Of a DNA stretch of 64,000 bases, positions 1 to 8,580 are shown in pieces. Position numbers and translations under genes: made by a program. The DNA comes from Sorangium sp025924095. GTDB taxonomy: Bacteria; Myxococcota_A; Polyangia; Polyangiales; Polyangiaceae. The DNA lies in the NCBI RefSeq assembly GCF_051521505.1, contig NZ_CP150356.1:10788001-10852000 (forward strand), given 5' to 3'. Within the stretch, counting starts at the first letter, position 1. Every line of letters begins with the position of its first letter. The notes beneath the pieces are model-generated. The model made no database searches, was not told the DNA's origin, and saw only the letters and a list, made by a program, of their open reading frames with translations.

Positions 1-504
1 GTGGTCGCCATCTCGGCGACGCAGACAGCCGTGCTGAAGCTCCCGGCGAAAGCCGCACCCGAAGCCGCGGTCGGCTGTGCCGCCGATCGGATCATGGTCG
101 AGGTCATCGCACCCACAACCGGAGAGCACACGCTCGCGACGTGCACCCTCGAAGGGACCTGCCTCCTCGCCGAGAAGCCGCCTTTTCGCCCCTGGATGGG
201 GCCGCACGAACGGTCTGTCGCTCTGGCGCCCACACGCGAGGGGGTCGTGGCGGTGCTGACGTCCCGCGCCGCAACGCGATGGGGGCTCCATATCGCGCAA
301 TCGCCGGAAGGAGGTAAGATCTACGACGTCCCCAGGGTAATCGGCGAAGACACGGGCGAGCGCGGCCGTATCGAGCTCGGAGCGCTCCTCTCCTTCGGAA
401 ATCGACTCTTGATGCTCCTCCAGGCAGACGTCACCGGGACGTCGCGTCGCGGATGGTACGTCACGGCCTCCGAGGACAGCGGGCTCACCTGGAGCCCGCC
501 CTGA
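1..504 (+). CDS. C-terminal part of an Asp-box (BNR-like) beta-propeller protein, truncated by the window start
   Basis: The frame is open from base 1 and ends at TGA 502-504, so the true start lies upstream and only the last 167 codons are visible. The C-terminus carries S-E-D-S-G-L-T-W, which fits the Asp-box pattern S-x-D-x-G-x-T-W of sialidase/BNR propeller blades. Alternating hydrophobic strands precede it, in keeping with the last one or two blades. The protein is probably exported, but the N-terminus that would show this is missing. It ends about 90 bases before the convergent regulator gene. The family is fairly sure; substrate or enzymatic function cannot be inferred. Confidence 0.6.
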   Translation: MVAISATQTAVLKLPAKAAPEAAVGCAADRIMVEVIAPTTGEHTLATCTLEGTCLLAEKPPFRPWMGPHERSVALAPTREGVVAVLTSRAATRWGLHIAQSPEGGKIYDVPRVIGEDTGERGRIELGALLSFGNRLLMLLQADVTGTSRRGWYVTASEDSGLTWSPP

Positions 505-596
505 GCTCCGTCTCGAACGGGATAGCCATTCTGAACGCAGCGCGTCAGCAAAGCCTCCATCCCATCTGACCCCTGCGTGTGCAGCGGTCTCCAGAC

Positions 597-1172
597 CTAC
601 TTCGCTGGAGCGGGCGCCTGAGCGACGCGCTTGCGTCCCTTGACGCTCGGCTTCTTCACAGGCGCAGGTCCCGCCGCGGTCTTGCGCGCGTTCGCGCTCG
701 CCTGCTCGGCGGTCTTCGCGTCGCCTGCATAGCGGGCAAAGCGACGGTCGCCCCCCTGGAAGATCCGCTTCTCCAGCTTGAGCTCCTTCAGCGCTGCGGC
801 GGCGCGCGTCTGCGGGATCCCCGCCTGCTTCGCCACCTCGCTCGCGCTGACGCCCGAGCTCGCCTTGACGACGCGCTCGACCGCGTCAAGCGTCTCCTGA
901 CGCTCCGCCGAGGCGGCCGGCGACTTGCGCGGGCGGCCAGGCCGGCGCTTCGGCGCGGCACCACGCTTGGCCGCGACGGAAGAGGGTTTGGACTGGACCG
1001 CTCCAGGGCGGGCGCGCGAACGGCTGCGACGCGGCGCCGGAGCCGCAGCCGGAACCAACGGCGCTCCCCCCGTCACGGCGCCCAGCTGATTCTTGACGAG
1101 CGCGAGGATCGCCTCGTCCGGCATTTTCCGCACGAGGTTTACAATCTGCTGTGAAAAGGCATCGGTCGCCAT
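597..1172 (-). CDS. AT-hook plus winged-helix DNA-binding protein
   Basis: This 191-residue basic protein is probably a nucleoid-associated protein or local regulator. Residues 1-30 form a helical segment. Residues 76-83 (RRPGRPRK) are a classic AT-hook with the GRP core, which binds the minor groove of AT tracts. Residues about 92-148 look like a winged helix: a helix around ASEVAKQAGIPQTRAAAALK, then a basic wing (GGDRRFARY). The remainder is a Lys/Arg/Pro/Ala-rich tail. The ATG at 1172 is preceded on the minus strand by a GAGGGAGAG Shine-Dalgarno. It faces 1.4 kb with no recognisable gene. No target is visible. DNA binding is well supported, the precise role is not. Confidence 0.8.
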   Translation of the reverse strand: MATDAFSQQIVNLVRKMPDEAILALVKNQLGAVTGGAPLVPAAAPAPRRSRSRARPGAVQSKPSSVAAKRGAAPKRRPGRPRKSPAASAERQETLDAVERVVKASSGVSASEVAKQAGIPQTRAAAALKELKLEKRIFQGGDRRFARYAGDAKTAEQASANARKTAAGPAPVKKPSVKGRKRVAQAPAPAK

Positions 1173-2286
1173 GTGCTCTCCCTCGTCGCCGAATCCAGCT
1201 CGGCGGTTGGATACGACTATGCCGTTGCCACTTGCCTGGTCAAGCGAATTGAGGATAGCCGGCCGTCTTTTCTTTCAATAGGCGCTGCGGGCGGGCTCAA
1301 TCGGAGAGCTCATTGGACGGCCACGAACGGCTGGGCTGCTTTGCTCGACACGAGCCGAGCGATGAAGCGCCCCACGCGCGTCGATTGATAGCCGAGACCC
1401 CTCCCCCGCGCAGGACGGCCCGGGCCGCGCCAATCCCCTCAGCCCCGCTCACGATGCACCGCGGCATTGCGTGTCTCGGGTGCTCGCGGCAGGTCAGGTA
1501 AGCACTGTATGAGAACCAAGCCACCCCGCTCCCTTGATCAGGCCCGTCACGGGCGGCAATGCGGGCACGCGCACAACGGCGAGGCGCATCGACCCCGGCC
1601 TGGGCCTGCTCACCCCAATCATTGAAGCGCCCCGAGCCGGGTGCGAGCGCCTGGCGACCACACACAGGCGGCCAGCGCCTGGCTACATTGCACGCCCTGG
1701 GCGCACGACTGACCTATGCAGGGGCGTGATACGATGCCGCCCGCGGGAGGGGCGCGGCGGGGTAGCTTCGCTATGAGCGCCGGAGGGAGAGGAACCACGG
1801 TCGACCCGTGAGCGCCTCGCCTCACGGTCCACGGGGCCACGTGCTCTCGCCGAGACCACCTTTCCTGTCCGCCCGCGGCGCGACCCCGGCGTCTATGCTC
1901 GCGCGCCCGCTTCGAGCCCCGCTGCGCCGGATCAAGTCGCCAGCAGCGCGCCGCGAGCCGCTGGTCGAGCTCTTCGCACGACATCCGCTCATCTCCGCGA
2001 GATAGCGCTGGCCCCGTGCTCGGCCGCGTCCCGATCGACAGCCAACCCGCCGAGCTCTTCGGATTGACGACTCCACGTCGGCGCCGCCCCGATCCGAGGC
2101 ACGCTTTCTCGCGCAGCACCGATCTCGACATGAACCCCGCAGCTTCGGCCCGCGGGCGGCGTGGGGTGGCCACCTGGAGCCCGTCGCGCCCGGCAGACCG
2201 GTGCGTGTACGCGCGGCCGGTCGGCAGGCCTCTCGTTATAGGAGAGCGCCGAGGAGAGCTCATCGCCGTGCTCGGCCTCTCCGCTC

Positions 2287-2306
2287 GAGCTCTCCCGAGA
2301 GAGCTC
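2287..2306. other. perfect 8-bp inverted repeat (stem-loop)
   Basis: GAGCTCTC at 2287-2294 and GAGAGCTC at 2299-2306 pair perfectly around a CCGA loop. There is no T-tract on either side. It lies in the gene-free interval, about 270 bases before the methyltransferase gene, so an operator or RNA hairpin is as likely as a terminator. Confidence 0.35.
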
Positions 2307-2542
2307 AGCCTTCGGCCCGGTGCTCTCGAGCGCGGCGCGCGGGTCGCGCCCCGGGGTGCACGTCCTCTACGACATTGGCGCCCGCCCCAATGGAGGAGGA
2401 GGGACGGCGGGGAGATGGCCCGCTCCGCCTCGACTTCTTCAAACGCCTTCCTGTCCATATCCACGCCGACCCAGGATCCACGCCGGCCCCGATCGACGCC
2501 GGCCCGGCGGTCGGACGAGATTGACCAGCCGCCGACAATCGG

Positions 2543-2572
2543 TTGACATGCGCGTCCGCCGCGGAGAACGAT
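2543..2572 (+). promoter_or_regulatory. candidate sigma70-type promoter giving a leaderless methyltransferase mRNA
   Basis: A consensus -35 TTGACA (2543-2548) is followed after 18 bases by a weak -10, AACGAT (2567-2572). Transcription would start at about 2579, exactly the A of the chosen ATG. Only the -35 is strong, so this is a suggestion. Confidence 0.35.
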
Positions 2573-2578
2573 GCGCGC

Positions 2579-3244
2579 ATGTCGCTGGTACGCGTGCTCG
2601 AACCCGAGGTGATGGATACCGACGAGGACGCGCGGGCCTACGACAGCATGGACCACGCCGCCGTGAACACGGCGTTCTGCGACGCTCTCCTCGCCCACGT
2701 CCCCGATCTCGCATACGCCCTCGACGTCGGCACAGGGACGTGCCTGTTGCCCATCGAGCTTTGCAAGCGCGTGCCGACAGCGCGGATCAAGGCGATCGAT
2801 CTCTCCGCCTCGATGCTCGATCTCGGGCGCCGCCACGTCGAGCAGGCCGGGCTCACCGGCGCGATCGCGCTCGCCCTCGAGGACGCCACGGCGCTGCCCG
2901 AACCGGACGAGACGTTTTCAGCCGTCCTTTCGAACAGCATCGTCCATCACATCCCGGAGCCGATGCGGGTCATGCGCGAGATGCTCCGCGTCCTCCGACC
3001 CGGCGGGGTCCTGTTCGTGCGAGATCTGGTCCGTCCGGACGACGAGGCGTCGGTGGCCGCCCTCGTCGGTACGTATGCAGCGAACGATACGGCGTACCAG
3101 CGAGCCCTCTTCGACGCATCGCTGCGCGCCGCGCTCTCGCTCGTGGAGGTCCGGGAAATCCTGCGCTCGCTCGGGATTCCCCCCGAATGCGCGCAAATGA
3201 CGAGCGACCGGCACTGGACCCTGGCGTTCCGCGCGGCCTCCTGA
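2579..3244 (+). CDS. class I SAM-dependent methyltransferase
   Basis: A soluble methyltransferase of about 221 residues. Motif I reads ALDVGTGTCLLPIEL (the GxGxG SAM-binding loop). An acidic motif II (IKAIDLSASML) and a motif III/IV region (EDATALPEPDETFSAVLS) follow, then LRVLRPGGVLFVRDLVRP, the usual post-motif III strand. This is the Methyltransf_11/25 fold seen in small-molecule methyltransferases. ATG 2579 is preferred over the in-frame ATG at 2543 because conserved sequence begins after it and a TTGACA box overlaps the earlier one. The lipoprotein gene follows 80 bases downstream. The substrate cannot be predicted; no biosynthetic cluster surrounds it. Confidence 0.85.
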   Translation: MSLVRVLEPEVMDTDEDARAYDSMDHAAVNTAFCDALLAHVPDLAYALDVGTGTCLLPIELCKRVPTARIKAIDLSASMLDLGRRHVEQAGLTGAIALALEDATALPEPDETFSAVLSNSIVHHIPEPMRVMREMLRVLRPGGVLFVRDLVRPDDEASVAALVGTYAANDTAYQRALFDASLRAALSLVEVREILRSLGIPPECAQMTSDRHWTLAFRAAS

Positions 3245-3324
3245 TCCGGAGGCGCCGCGCCTCGACGACGCGGGCCTGTCAAATCGACGGGACGGCCGGC
3301 CCAGCACGTAATAGAAGCGTCCGC

Positions 3325-3951
3325 GTGAACGCCACCGGAACACGAGCCCGCCGGACGCGCGGCGGTGCCCCCGCGCTCCTCCTGTCCTTCGCCATCGCTC
3401 TCCTCGCGGCCTGCGAGGAGAGCCCGCCGCGCCCGGGCGAACCGGAGCGACCAGCGCCCCCGCCGCCCCAGCCGAGCGCGGCGGTCGCGCAGCCCGCGGC
3501 CAGCTCGGCCGCCACGGAGATGCCGAGCGCAGGCGCGCCGGGAGACGCGGGCGATCCCAAGGGCGCGCCCGCATGGCAGGGGACGTGGGAAGGGCGCTAC
3601 GACGCCAAGAAAGGCAGCGTCGTGCTGCCCCCCAAGGTCAAGGACGCCGTGCGCCAGAAGGACGACGGCAAGCTGGCCACCGGCCCAGGAACGGTGACGC
3701 TGACCATCGAGCCGAGCGGTGAGCTGAAGGGCACCGCGAAGGGCGCGCTCGGTGACGCAACGATCGTCGGAAAGGTCGAGGACGGCATGGTCCGCGCCTC
3801 GGTCTTCCCCGAAGATCCGCGCGCGCCGAACGCGATGACCGGCATCCTCGTCGGCGAGCTGAAGGAGAACGTCATCGACGGCCGGCTCCGGGTGACCGGA
3901 CCCGACGCCATGCTCGTGCGCGAATCCCCCGTGGAGCTGAAGAAGAAATGA
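3325..3951 (+). CDS. putative lipoprotein of unknown function
   Basis: The GTG start at 3325 gives 208 residues with a short Arg-rich n-region, a hydrophobic core and the lipobox L-A-A-C (Cys30), so it is probably anchored in a membrane. Residues about 32-75 are a Pro/Ala/Ser tether. The C-terminal part, from WQGTWEGRYDAKKG on, is a compact beta-rich domain with repeated 'G-x-L/V-x-G' strands that resembles small lipocalin-like or barrel modules, but no family is recognised. It lies 80 bases after the methyltransferase gene and ends in front of a strong bidirectional hairpin shared with phoH. Confidence 0.7.
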   Translation: MNATGTRARRTRGGAPALLLSFAIALLAACEESPPRPGEPERPAPPPPQPSAAVAQPAASSAATEMPSAGAPGDAGDPKGAPAWQGTWEGRYDAKKGSVVLPPKVKDAVRQKDDGKLATGPGTVTLTIEPSGELKGTAKGALGDATIVGKVEDGMVRASVFPEDPRAPNAMTGILVGELKENVIDGRLRVTGPDAMLVRESPVELKKK

Positions 3952-3957
3952 TCAGCT

Positions 3958-3998
3958 CCGCTGGATGAGAACGCCGGCGCCGGCGTCTCGTCCAGCGG
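3958..3998. terminator. bidirectional terminator-like hairpin between the lipoprotein gene and phoH
   Basis: Positions 3958-3978 and 3979-3998 form an almost perfect 20-bp stem, with one G-T wobble and one bulged A, around a GGCGCC core. It lies six bases after the lipoprotein stop and eight bases before the convergent phoH stop, so it can serve both strands. There is no long T-run, as is common in GC-rich genomes. Confidence 0.6.
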
Positions 3999-4006
3999 CA
4001 TCGCCG

Positions 4007-5110
4007 TCAGCGCGCTTCGCCAGCTCCGCCCGACTCGCCCGCCGCTCGGCCCTGCGGTGCAGCCCCCGCCTCGCCGGCCTCGCCGGCGGCGCCGCCGCGG
4101 CCACGACCCGCCTCGCTCCGTCGCGCCTCGCGCTGGCGGGCCACCTCGGCGTCCCGCTGCTCGTACGCCACGATGATCCGCTGCACGAGCGGGTGGCGCA
4201 CGACGTCGACCTCGGTGAACGAGCAGATCGCGATCCCCTCGATCCCCGCGAGCAGCTCGCGCGCCTCGGCGAGGCCGCTGCGCGCGCCGTGCGGGAGATC
4301 GACCTGCGTGACATCGCCGGTCACCACGGCGCGCGAGGCGTAGCCGAGGCGCGTGAGGAACATGCGCATCTGGTCGCTCGTCGCGTTCTGCGCCTCGTCG
4401 AGGATGACGAAGCAATCGTTGAGCGTGCGGCCGCGCATGAAGGCGAGCGGGGCGACCTCGATCTGACCGCGCGTCACGAGGCCTTGCGCCTTGTCCGCGT
4501 CCATCATGTCGTGGAGCGCATCGTAGAGCGGGCGCAGGTAGGGATTCACCTTCTCGGCGAGATCGCCGGGCAGGAAGCCGAGCCGCTCTCCCGCCTCGAC
4601 GGCCGGACGGGTCAGGATGATCCGCTTGACGCGGCGCTCGAGCAGGGCGTGGACCGCCATGGCCATCGCGAGGTACGTCTTGCCCGTCCCCGCCGGCCCG
4701 ATGCCGAACGTCATGTCGTTCGATCGGATCGCCTGGATATAGCGCTTCTGCGCCAGCCCCTTCGCCGAGATCGGCCGGCGGCGCGCCGAGATGAGGACGA
4801 CGTCCTCGAACAGATCGCGCAGGGTCATCCCGGGGTCGTCCCGGAGCGCCTGCACCCCGCGGACGTAGTCCTGCGGGTCGAGGACCACGCCGCTCCTCAA
4901 CATCTGCGCGGCCTCCGCCAGGCACCGCTCGGCGAGCGCGACCTTGTCCGCATCCCCGGCGAGCCGGATCGTGTTGCCTCGGACGCCCGACTCGATGCCA
5001 AGAGTGCGCGCGATGAGCTTGAGATTCTCGTTCCCTGGCCCGGCGAGGGCCACCAAGGTGCTGTTGTCGAGCACCTCGACATCCGCCGTGATCCGCACGC
5101 TGGTCGTCAT
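4007..5110 (-). CDS. phoH: PhoH-family ATPase
   Basis: A 367-residue cytoplasmic P-loop ATPase of the PhoH/YbeZ group, a family linked to RNA metabolism. Walker A is GPAGTGKT (138-145) and Walker B is VILDEAQN (Asp238-Glu239). The intervening RPAVEAGERLGFLPGD, the TRGQIEVAPLAFMRGRTL block and VVTGDVTQVDLP are PhoH signatures. Residues 1-110 carry the family's N-terminal KH-like region. The last 30 residues are a low-complexity Gly/Ala/Arg tail. In many bacteria phoH lies next to ybeY; here the neighbours are a lipoprotein (convergent) and a porin (divergent, 212-base shared intergenic region). No convincing Pho box was found. Confidence 0.93.
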   Translation of the reverse strand: MTTSVRITADVEVLDNSTLVALAGPGNENLKLIARTLGIESGVRGNTIRLAGDADKVALAERCLAEAAQMLRSGVVLDPQDYVRGVQALRDDPGMTLRDLFEDVVLISARRRPISAKGLAQKRYIQAIRSNDMTFGIGPAGTGKTYLAMAMAVHALLERRVKRIILTRPAVEAGERLGFLPGDLAEKVNPYLRPLYDALHDMMDADKAQGLVTRGQIEVAPLAFMRGRTLNDCFVILDEAQNATSDQMRMFLTRLGYASRAVVTGDVTQVDLPHGARSGLAEARELLAGIEGIAICSFTEVDVVRHPLVQRIIVAYEQRDAEVARQREARRSEAGRGRGGAAGEAGEAGAAPQGRAAGESGGAGEAR

Positions 5111-5322
5111 CGCGTGATCCTTCCCCGCCTTTGCCCCGGCGCTCCGCCGCCGGTACGTGCCGTCCTCCCATGAACGGGCCCTTGACTACACCCACCTCTC
5201 ACGCGACTGTCCTGCCCGCTCGCCCTGTGACCTACGCAGAATCGTAACGTCCTGGTCATAATCTCGCGGTGAAATGCGTGGGATATCGGGCGCGCGGGCG
5301 AGCCGCGCACAGGGAGAACTGC

Positions 5323-7113
5323 ATGAGGTTAGCTACATCGGCGCTGCTGGGCATGACTGTTACGCTGTCGGGCCTTTCGGCGCTAGCACAGCCTGGGCCC
5401 CAGGGCCCAGCGCAACCGGCTCCGGCGCCGCCACCGGCGGCAGCCCCGGCACCGCCCGCCGGCGCGGTGCCGCCCGCCGGCGCGGTGCCGCCCGCCGGCG
5501 CGGTGCCGCCGCCGCCCGCTACCGCCCCGGCGCCCGCTCCGCCGCCGGATCCGGTGCCGCCTCCGGCAGCGGAGCTGCCGCCTCCGCCTCCTCCTGGAGC
5601 AGCAGCGACCGCCGCAGTACCGCCGCCGCCGGCGCAGGTGTTCGCGCCGACCGCCGAGGCCGCGGTCGTGACGGAGCAGCAGCCGCTGGCCGGCTGGCAC
5701 GGCGGCTTCTTCCTGCGGGACGCCAACGACACCTTCCGGCTGTACCCGAAGGGGCGGATGCACCTCGATTTCGCCAGCAGCTTCGGCAGCGGGGTCTCGG
5801 ACGTGAAGGCGGCCGACGGGGGGAACGCGTTGCAGCCGCGCTTCTTCGTCCGCCGCGCGCGGCTGGAGCTCGACGGCGAGCTCCTGAAGCGATGGTCGTT
5901 CAAGCTCGACGTCGACTTCGCCGGCCAGCCGCTCGGGAACGCCAACGGCAGGAGCGAGACCTCCGCCGCGCCGGCGGGCGCTGAGCCGACGGCCGAGAGC
6001 GCGCGCTTCGCCGCGGTCCAGAGCACGAGCGCGAGCGCCTCGCTCGCCGACGTCTGGATCAACTACTCGGTCATGCCGGCGCTGAACTTCATGCTCGGAC
6101 AGTTCAACTCCCCCTTCGGGATGGAGACCCAGACGAGCAGCAACAGCATCACGTTCATGGAGCGCAACATCGCCATGCGCAGCTTCGCCCACCCCGAGGG
6201 CAAGAGCATCGGGTTGATGGCGTGGGGCGACGTCGCCGACAAGATGTTCTCCTACGGCATCGGCGTGGTCGCCGGCGACGGCCAGAACCGGCCGGGCGTC
6301 GATGCGCCGCCCGATTTCATCGGCCGCGTGTTCGCCCGCCCGTTCGCCGGCGACAGGAAGGGGCTGCTCGCCAAGGCGCAGATCGGCCTCAGCGCACAGC
6401 ACGGAGAGCGCGACCAGGGCTACGTGGGCTACGACTACGCGCCCATCAGGACGGGGCAGGGGTACACGCTCTGGAGCGGCGGCTACAGGGATTCGCTGCA
6501 GCGGCAGATCCACGTCATCCCGTCGGGGGCGCAGAACGCGATCGGCGGCGAGCTCCGGCTGCCCATCAAGATGGTCGAGCTCCGGGCCGAGGCGTATTAC
6601 CTCGCGAACAACACGCGCGAGGCCGTGGAAGGCTATCAGCTCACCAACACCGAGCGGCTCGGCCAGGTGAAGGGCCTCGGCTGGTACGTGCAGCTGTCCG
6701 CATGGCCCGTGGGCGACGCCTTCGTCACCGGCGATCCCGGGTACAGCCCGCGCCCCGCGAAGGTCGATCTGGCGAAGGAGCCCGAGAAGCCGAGGTCGGG
6801 GCTCGAGGTCGCGGCGCTGCTCGCGGGGATCCATGCGACGTACGACGGCGCGTCCCGCCGCGGCAGCACGCACGACGAGAACACGCCGGGCGCCGAGGGC
6901 GGGCCGGGCACCGACCTCAAGGTCATGCAGCTCGGCCTCGGCGCCAACTACTGGCATACAAAGAACGTGCGGCTCAGCGTGAATTACAACGCCTACCTGA
7001 CGCCGGGCAGCGGCTCGGACGAGAACCTCCTCCGGGTGCCGGGCAACACCTTGAAGCGGGCCGACGCGCACGCGCTGCACGAGCTCGGCGCCCGGCTCGG
7101 CCTGTCGTTCTAG
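5323..7113 (+). CDS. OprO/OprP-like outer-membrane porin
   Basis: A 596-residue exported beta-barrel protein. ATG 5323 is preceded by AGGGAGA (5311-5317) and opens a signal peptide ending near SALAQ. Residues about 25-115 are a Pro/Ala linker with three exact 18-bp repeats. From GGFFLRDANDTFRLYPKGRM on, it shows features of the phosphate-selective porin O/P family: RLYPKGRMHLDF, then RRARLELDGELLKRWSFKLDVDF and the loop MLGQFNSPFGMET, with a terminal aromatic strand ending in F. Such porins pass phosphate or other anions, but this family is broad and the specificity is unknown. It is divergent from phoH. A CATAAT box (5257-5262) could be its -10. Confidence 0.85.
   Translation: MRLATSALLGMTVTLSGLSALAQPGPQGPAQPAPAPPPAAAPAPPAGAVPPAGAVPPAGAVPPPPATAPAPAPPPDPVPPPAAELPPPPPPGAAATAAVPPPPAQVFAPTAEAAVVTEQQPLAGWHGGFFLRDANDTFRLYPKGRMHLDFASSFGSGVSDVKAADGGNALQPRFFVRRARLELDGELLKRWSFKLDVDFAGQPLGNANGRSETSAAPAGAEPTAESARFAAVQSTSASASLADVWINYSVMPALNFMLGQFNSPFGMETQTSSNSITFMERNIAMRSFAHPEGKSIGLMAWGDVADKMFSYGIGVVAGDGQNRPGVDAPPDFIGRVFARPFAGDRKGLLAKAQIGLSAQHGERDQGYVGYDYAPIRTGQGYTLWSGGYRDSLQRQIHVIPSGAQNAIGGELRLPIKMVELRAEAYYLANNTREAVEGYQLTNTERLGQVKGLGWYVQLSAWPVGDAFVTGDPGYSPRPAKVDLAKEPEKPRSGLEVAALLAGIHATYDGASRRGSTHDENTPGAEGGPGTDLKVMQLGLGANYWHTKNVRLSVNYNAYLTPGSGSDENLLRVPGNTLKRADAHALHELGARLGLSF
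5452..5505 (+). repeat. 18-bp tandem repeat (3 copies) inside the porin linker
   Basis: Three exact head-to-tail copies of an 18-base unit start at 5452, 5470 and 5488. Each encodes six residues (P-P-A-G-A-V in permutation), so copy-number change keeps the frame and only alters the length of the Pro/Ala tether. Confidence 0.9.
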
Positions 7114-7296
7114 CCCCGCAGCGCCGCCCTCCCCGCCGCGACCGGCGCTCCGGCCGCGGCCCTCGATCGTTTGCCCTCCAACGAAATTTGCCGCCAGAGC
7201 ATCCTGGGCGCACGGCCCGCGGCGCGCGACGCCCGCAGGCGGAATGGCGCGCCTCAATTTTGGCCCAGCACACCGCGGCAGGGTACCCGTCGGGCC

Positions 7297-8580
7297 ATGC
7301 GCGAGATGCGTCAGTGGATCGCCGTCGGTGCAGCCGTGGGGCTCGTGGCCGTGACCCTCCCCATGCTGCGCGAGCACGACGTAAAGCTCGGAGGGCTGCT
7401 CGCCAAGAAGACGATCGCCGGCGCGCCGAAGATCACACGGACCGTGACGCCGCCGCCGCTCACGGACCTCGACCTCACGCGCATCGACGACCGGAGGAGC
7501 CCGCCGACGGCGCCGGCGCACACCGGCCGCGTCGCGGAGCTGACCCTCGACCCGATGTACCAGCGCGCGGCGATCGGCTTCCTGCGGGCAGGCCAGGTCC
7601 CGGAGGGCGCGGTCGTGATGACCGATATCCGCACCGGGAAGGTGCTCGTCTGGGCGAGCTACGTGCACGAAGGCGCGCTGCACGACGTCGCCGCCGAGGC
7701 CACCGCGCCGTCGGCGAGCATCTTCAAGGTCGTGACCGGCACCGCCCTCATGGAGGCCGGCCTGAGCCCGAGCACGAAGCAGTGTTATTCGGGCGGCGAG
7801 CACTCGATCCGGCCGGCCGACATGATCGACAACAAGCGACGCGACAAGTACTGCGCGACGCTCACGCAGGCGATGGGCCGGAGCATCAACACGGTGTTCG
7901 CGCGGCTCGCCGCCAAGAACCTCGACCACGAGAAGCTCGGCGCCGTGGCCGCGAAGCTCGGCTGGGGGCAGGACACGCCGTTCGACGTCAAGATCGCGGC
8001 GAGCACGATCTCGCTGCCGGAGGACGAGCTCGGCTTCGCGCGCACCGCGGCCGGCTTCTGGAACACGACGCTGTCGCCGTTCCAGGGGGCGAACCTGGCG
8101 ACCACCGTCGCCAACGGCGGCGAGATGATCCGGCTCCACGTCGTGTCGAGCGTGAAGGACGAAATCGGCGAGATCTACCAGGGCGCGAGCGAGCGGCAGG
8201 TGCTCAAGCGGGTGATGGACGAGAGCACGGCGAGCGCGGTGACCGCGATGATGGAAGCGACGGTGGATAACGGCACGAGCTACCGCTCGTTCCACGATCG
8301 CAACGGTCGCGCCTACCTCCCGGATATCCGCGTCGCCGGCAAGACCGGGACGCTCACGAAGCCGGGGCCCGAGGGGCCCTTCTACACCTGGTTTGTCGGC
8401 TTCGCCCCGAGCCGCAAACCGGAGGTCGCGATCTCCGTGATGGTCGCCAACGCCCCGAAATGGCGAGTGAAAGCGACCAACGTCGCGTGCGACATGCTCC
8501 GCACCTACTTCGCGGACAAGGGCGCGCCCGGCGTGACCGATCCGACCAACCGGACCAGCTCGACCGCCCACCGGCGATGA
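7297..8580 (+). CDS. penicillin-binding protein transpeptidase domain protein
   Basis: A 427-residue membrane-anchored D,D-transpeptidase of the serine acyltransferase fold. Residues 7-23 form a single N-terminal membrane segment. The three active-site motifs are intact: S-I-F-K (141-144, nucleophile Ser141), S-I-N (196-198) and K-T-G-T (349-352). The protein lacks a glycosyltransferase domain and is shorter than typical class B PBPs, with only a short non-catalytic region before the catalytic domain. The ATG at 7297 is chosen because the membrane segment follows directly; longer in-frame starts add unlikely Arg-rich sequence. It follows the porin gene by about 180 bases and is probably transcribed separately. 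It probably cross-links peptidoglycan. Confidence 0.88.
   Translation: MREMRQWIAVGAAVGLVAVTLPMLREHDVKLGGLLAKKTIAGAPKITRTVTPPPLTDLDLTRIDDRRSPPTAPAHTGRVAELTLDPMYQRAAIGFLRAGQVPEGAVVMTDIRTGKVLVWASYVHEGALHDVAAEATAPSASIFKVVTGTALMEAGLSPSTKQCYSGGEHSIRPADMIDNKRRDKYCATLTQAMGRSINTVFARLAAKNLDHEKLGAVAAKLGWGQDTPFDVKIAASTISLPEDELGFARTAAGFWNTTLSPFQGANLATTVANGGEMIRLHVVSSVKDEIGEIYQGASERQVLKRVMDESTASAVTAMMEATVDNGTSYRSFHDRNGRAYLPDIRVAGKTGTLTKPGPEGPFYTWFVGFAPSRKPEVAISVMVANAPKWRVKATNVACDMLRTYFADKGAPGVTDPTNRTSSTAHRR

Larger units (their letters stand above)
1173..2578. other. 1.4 kb stretch without a recognisable gene
   Basis: Reading frames exist on both strands, but they give Arg/Pro/Ala-rich translations without motifs, and no frame has a credible ribosome-binding site. 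The base composition is less codon-structured than in neighbouring genes. It contains a perfect 8-bp stem-loop at 2287-2306 and several GAGCTC-type short palindromes. It could be a decayed gene, a long regulatory interval or host to an RNA; nothing specific can be supported. Confidence 0.4.

Noticed and set aside
1619..2836. 405-codon minus-strand frame in the 1.4 kb gap
   Set aside because: It runs into the antisense of the methyltransferase, is Arg/Pro-rich, and no start signal or motif is seen.
5191..5262. Pho box between phoH and the porin
   Set aside because: CTGTCCT and CTGTGAC fragments occur, but not at the 11-base spacing of a PhoB box.
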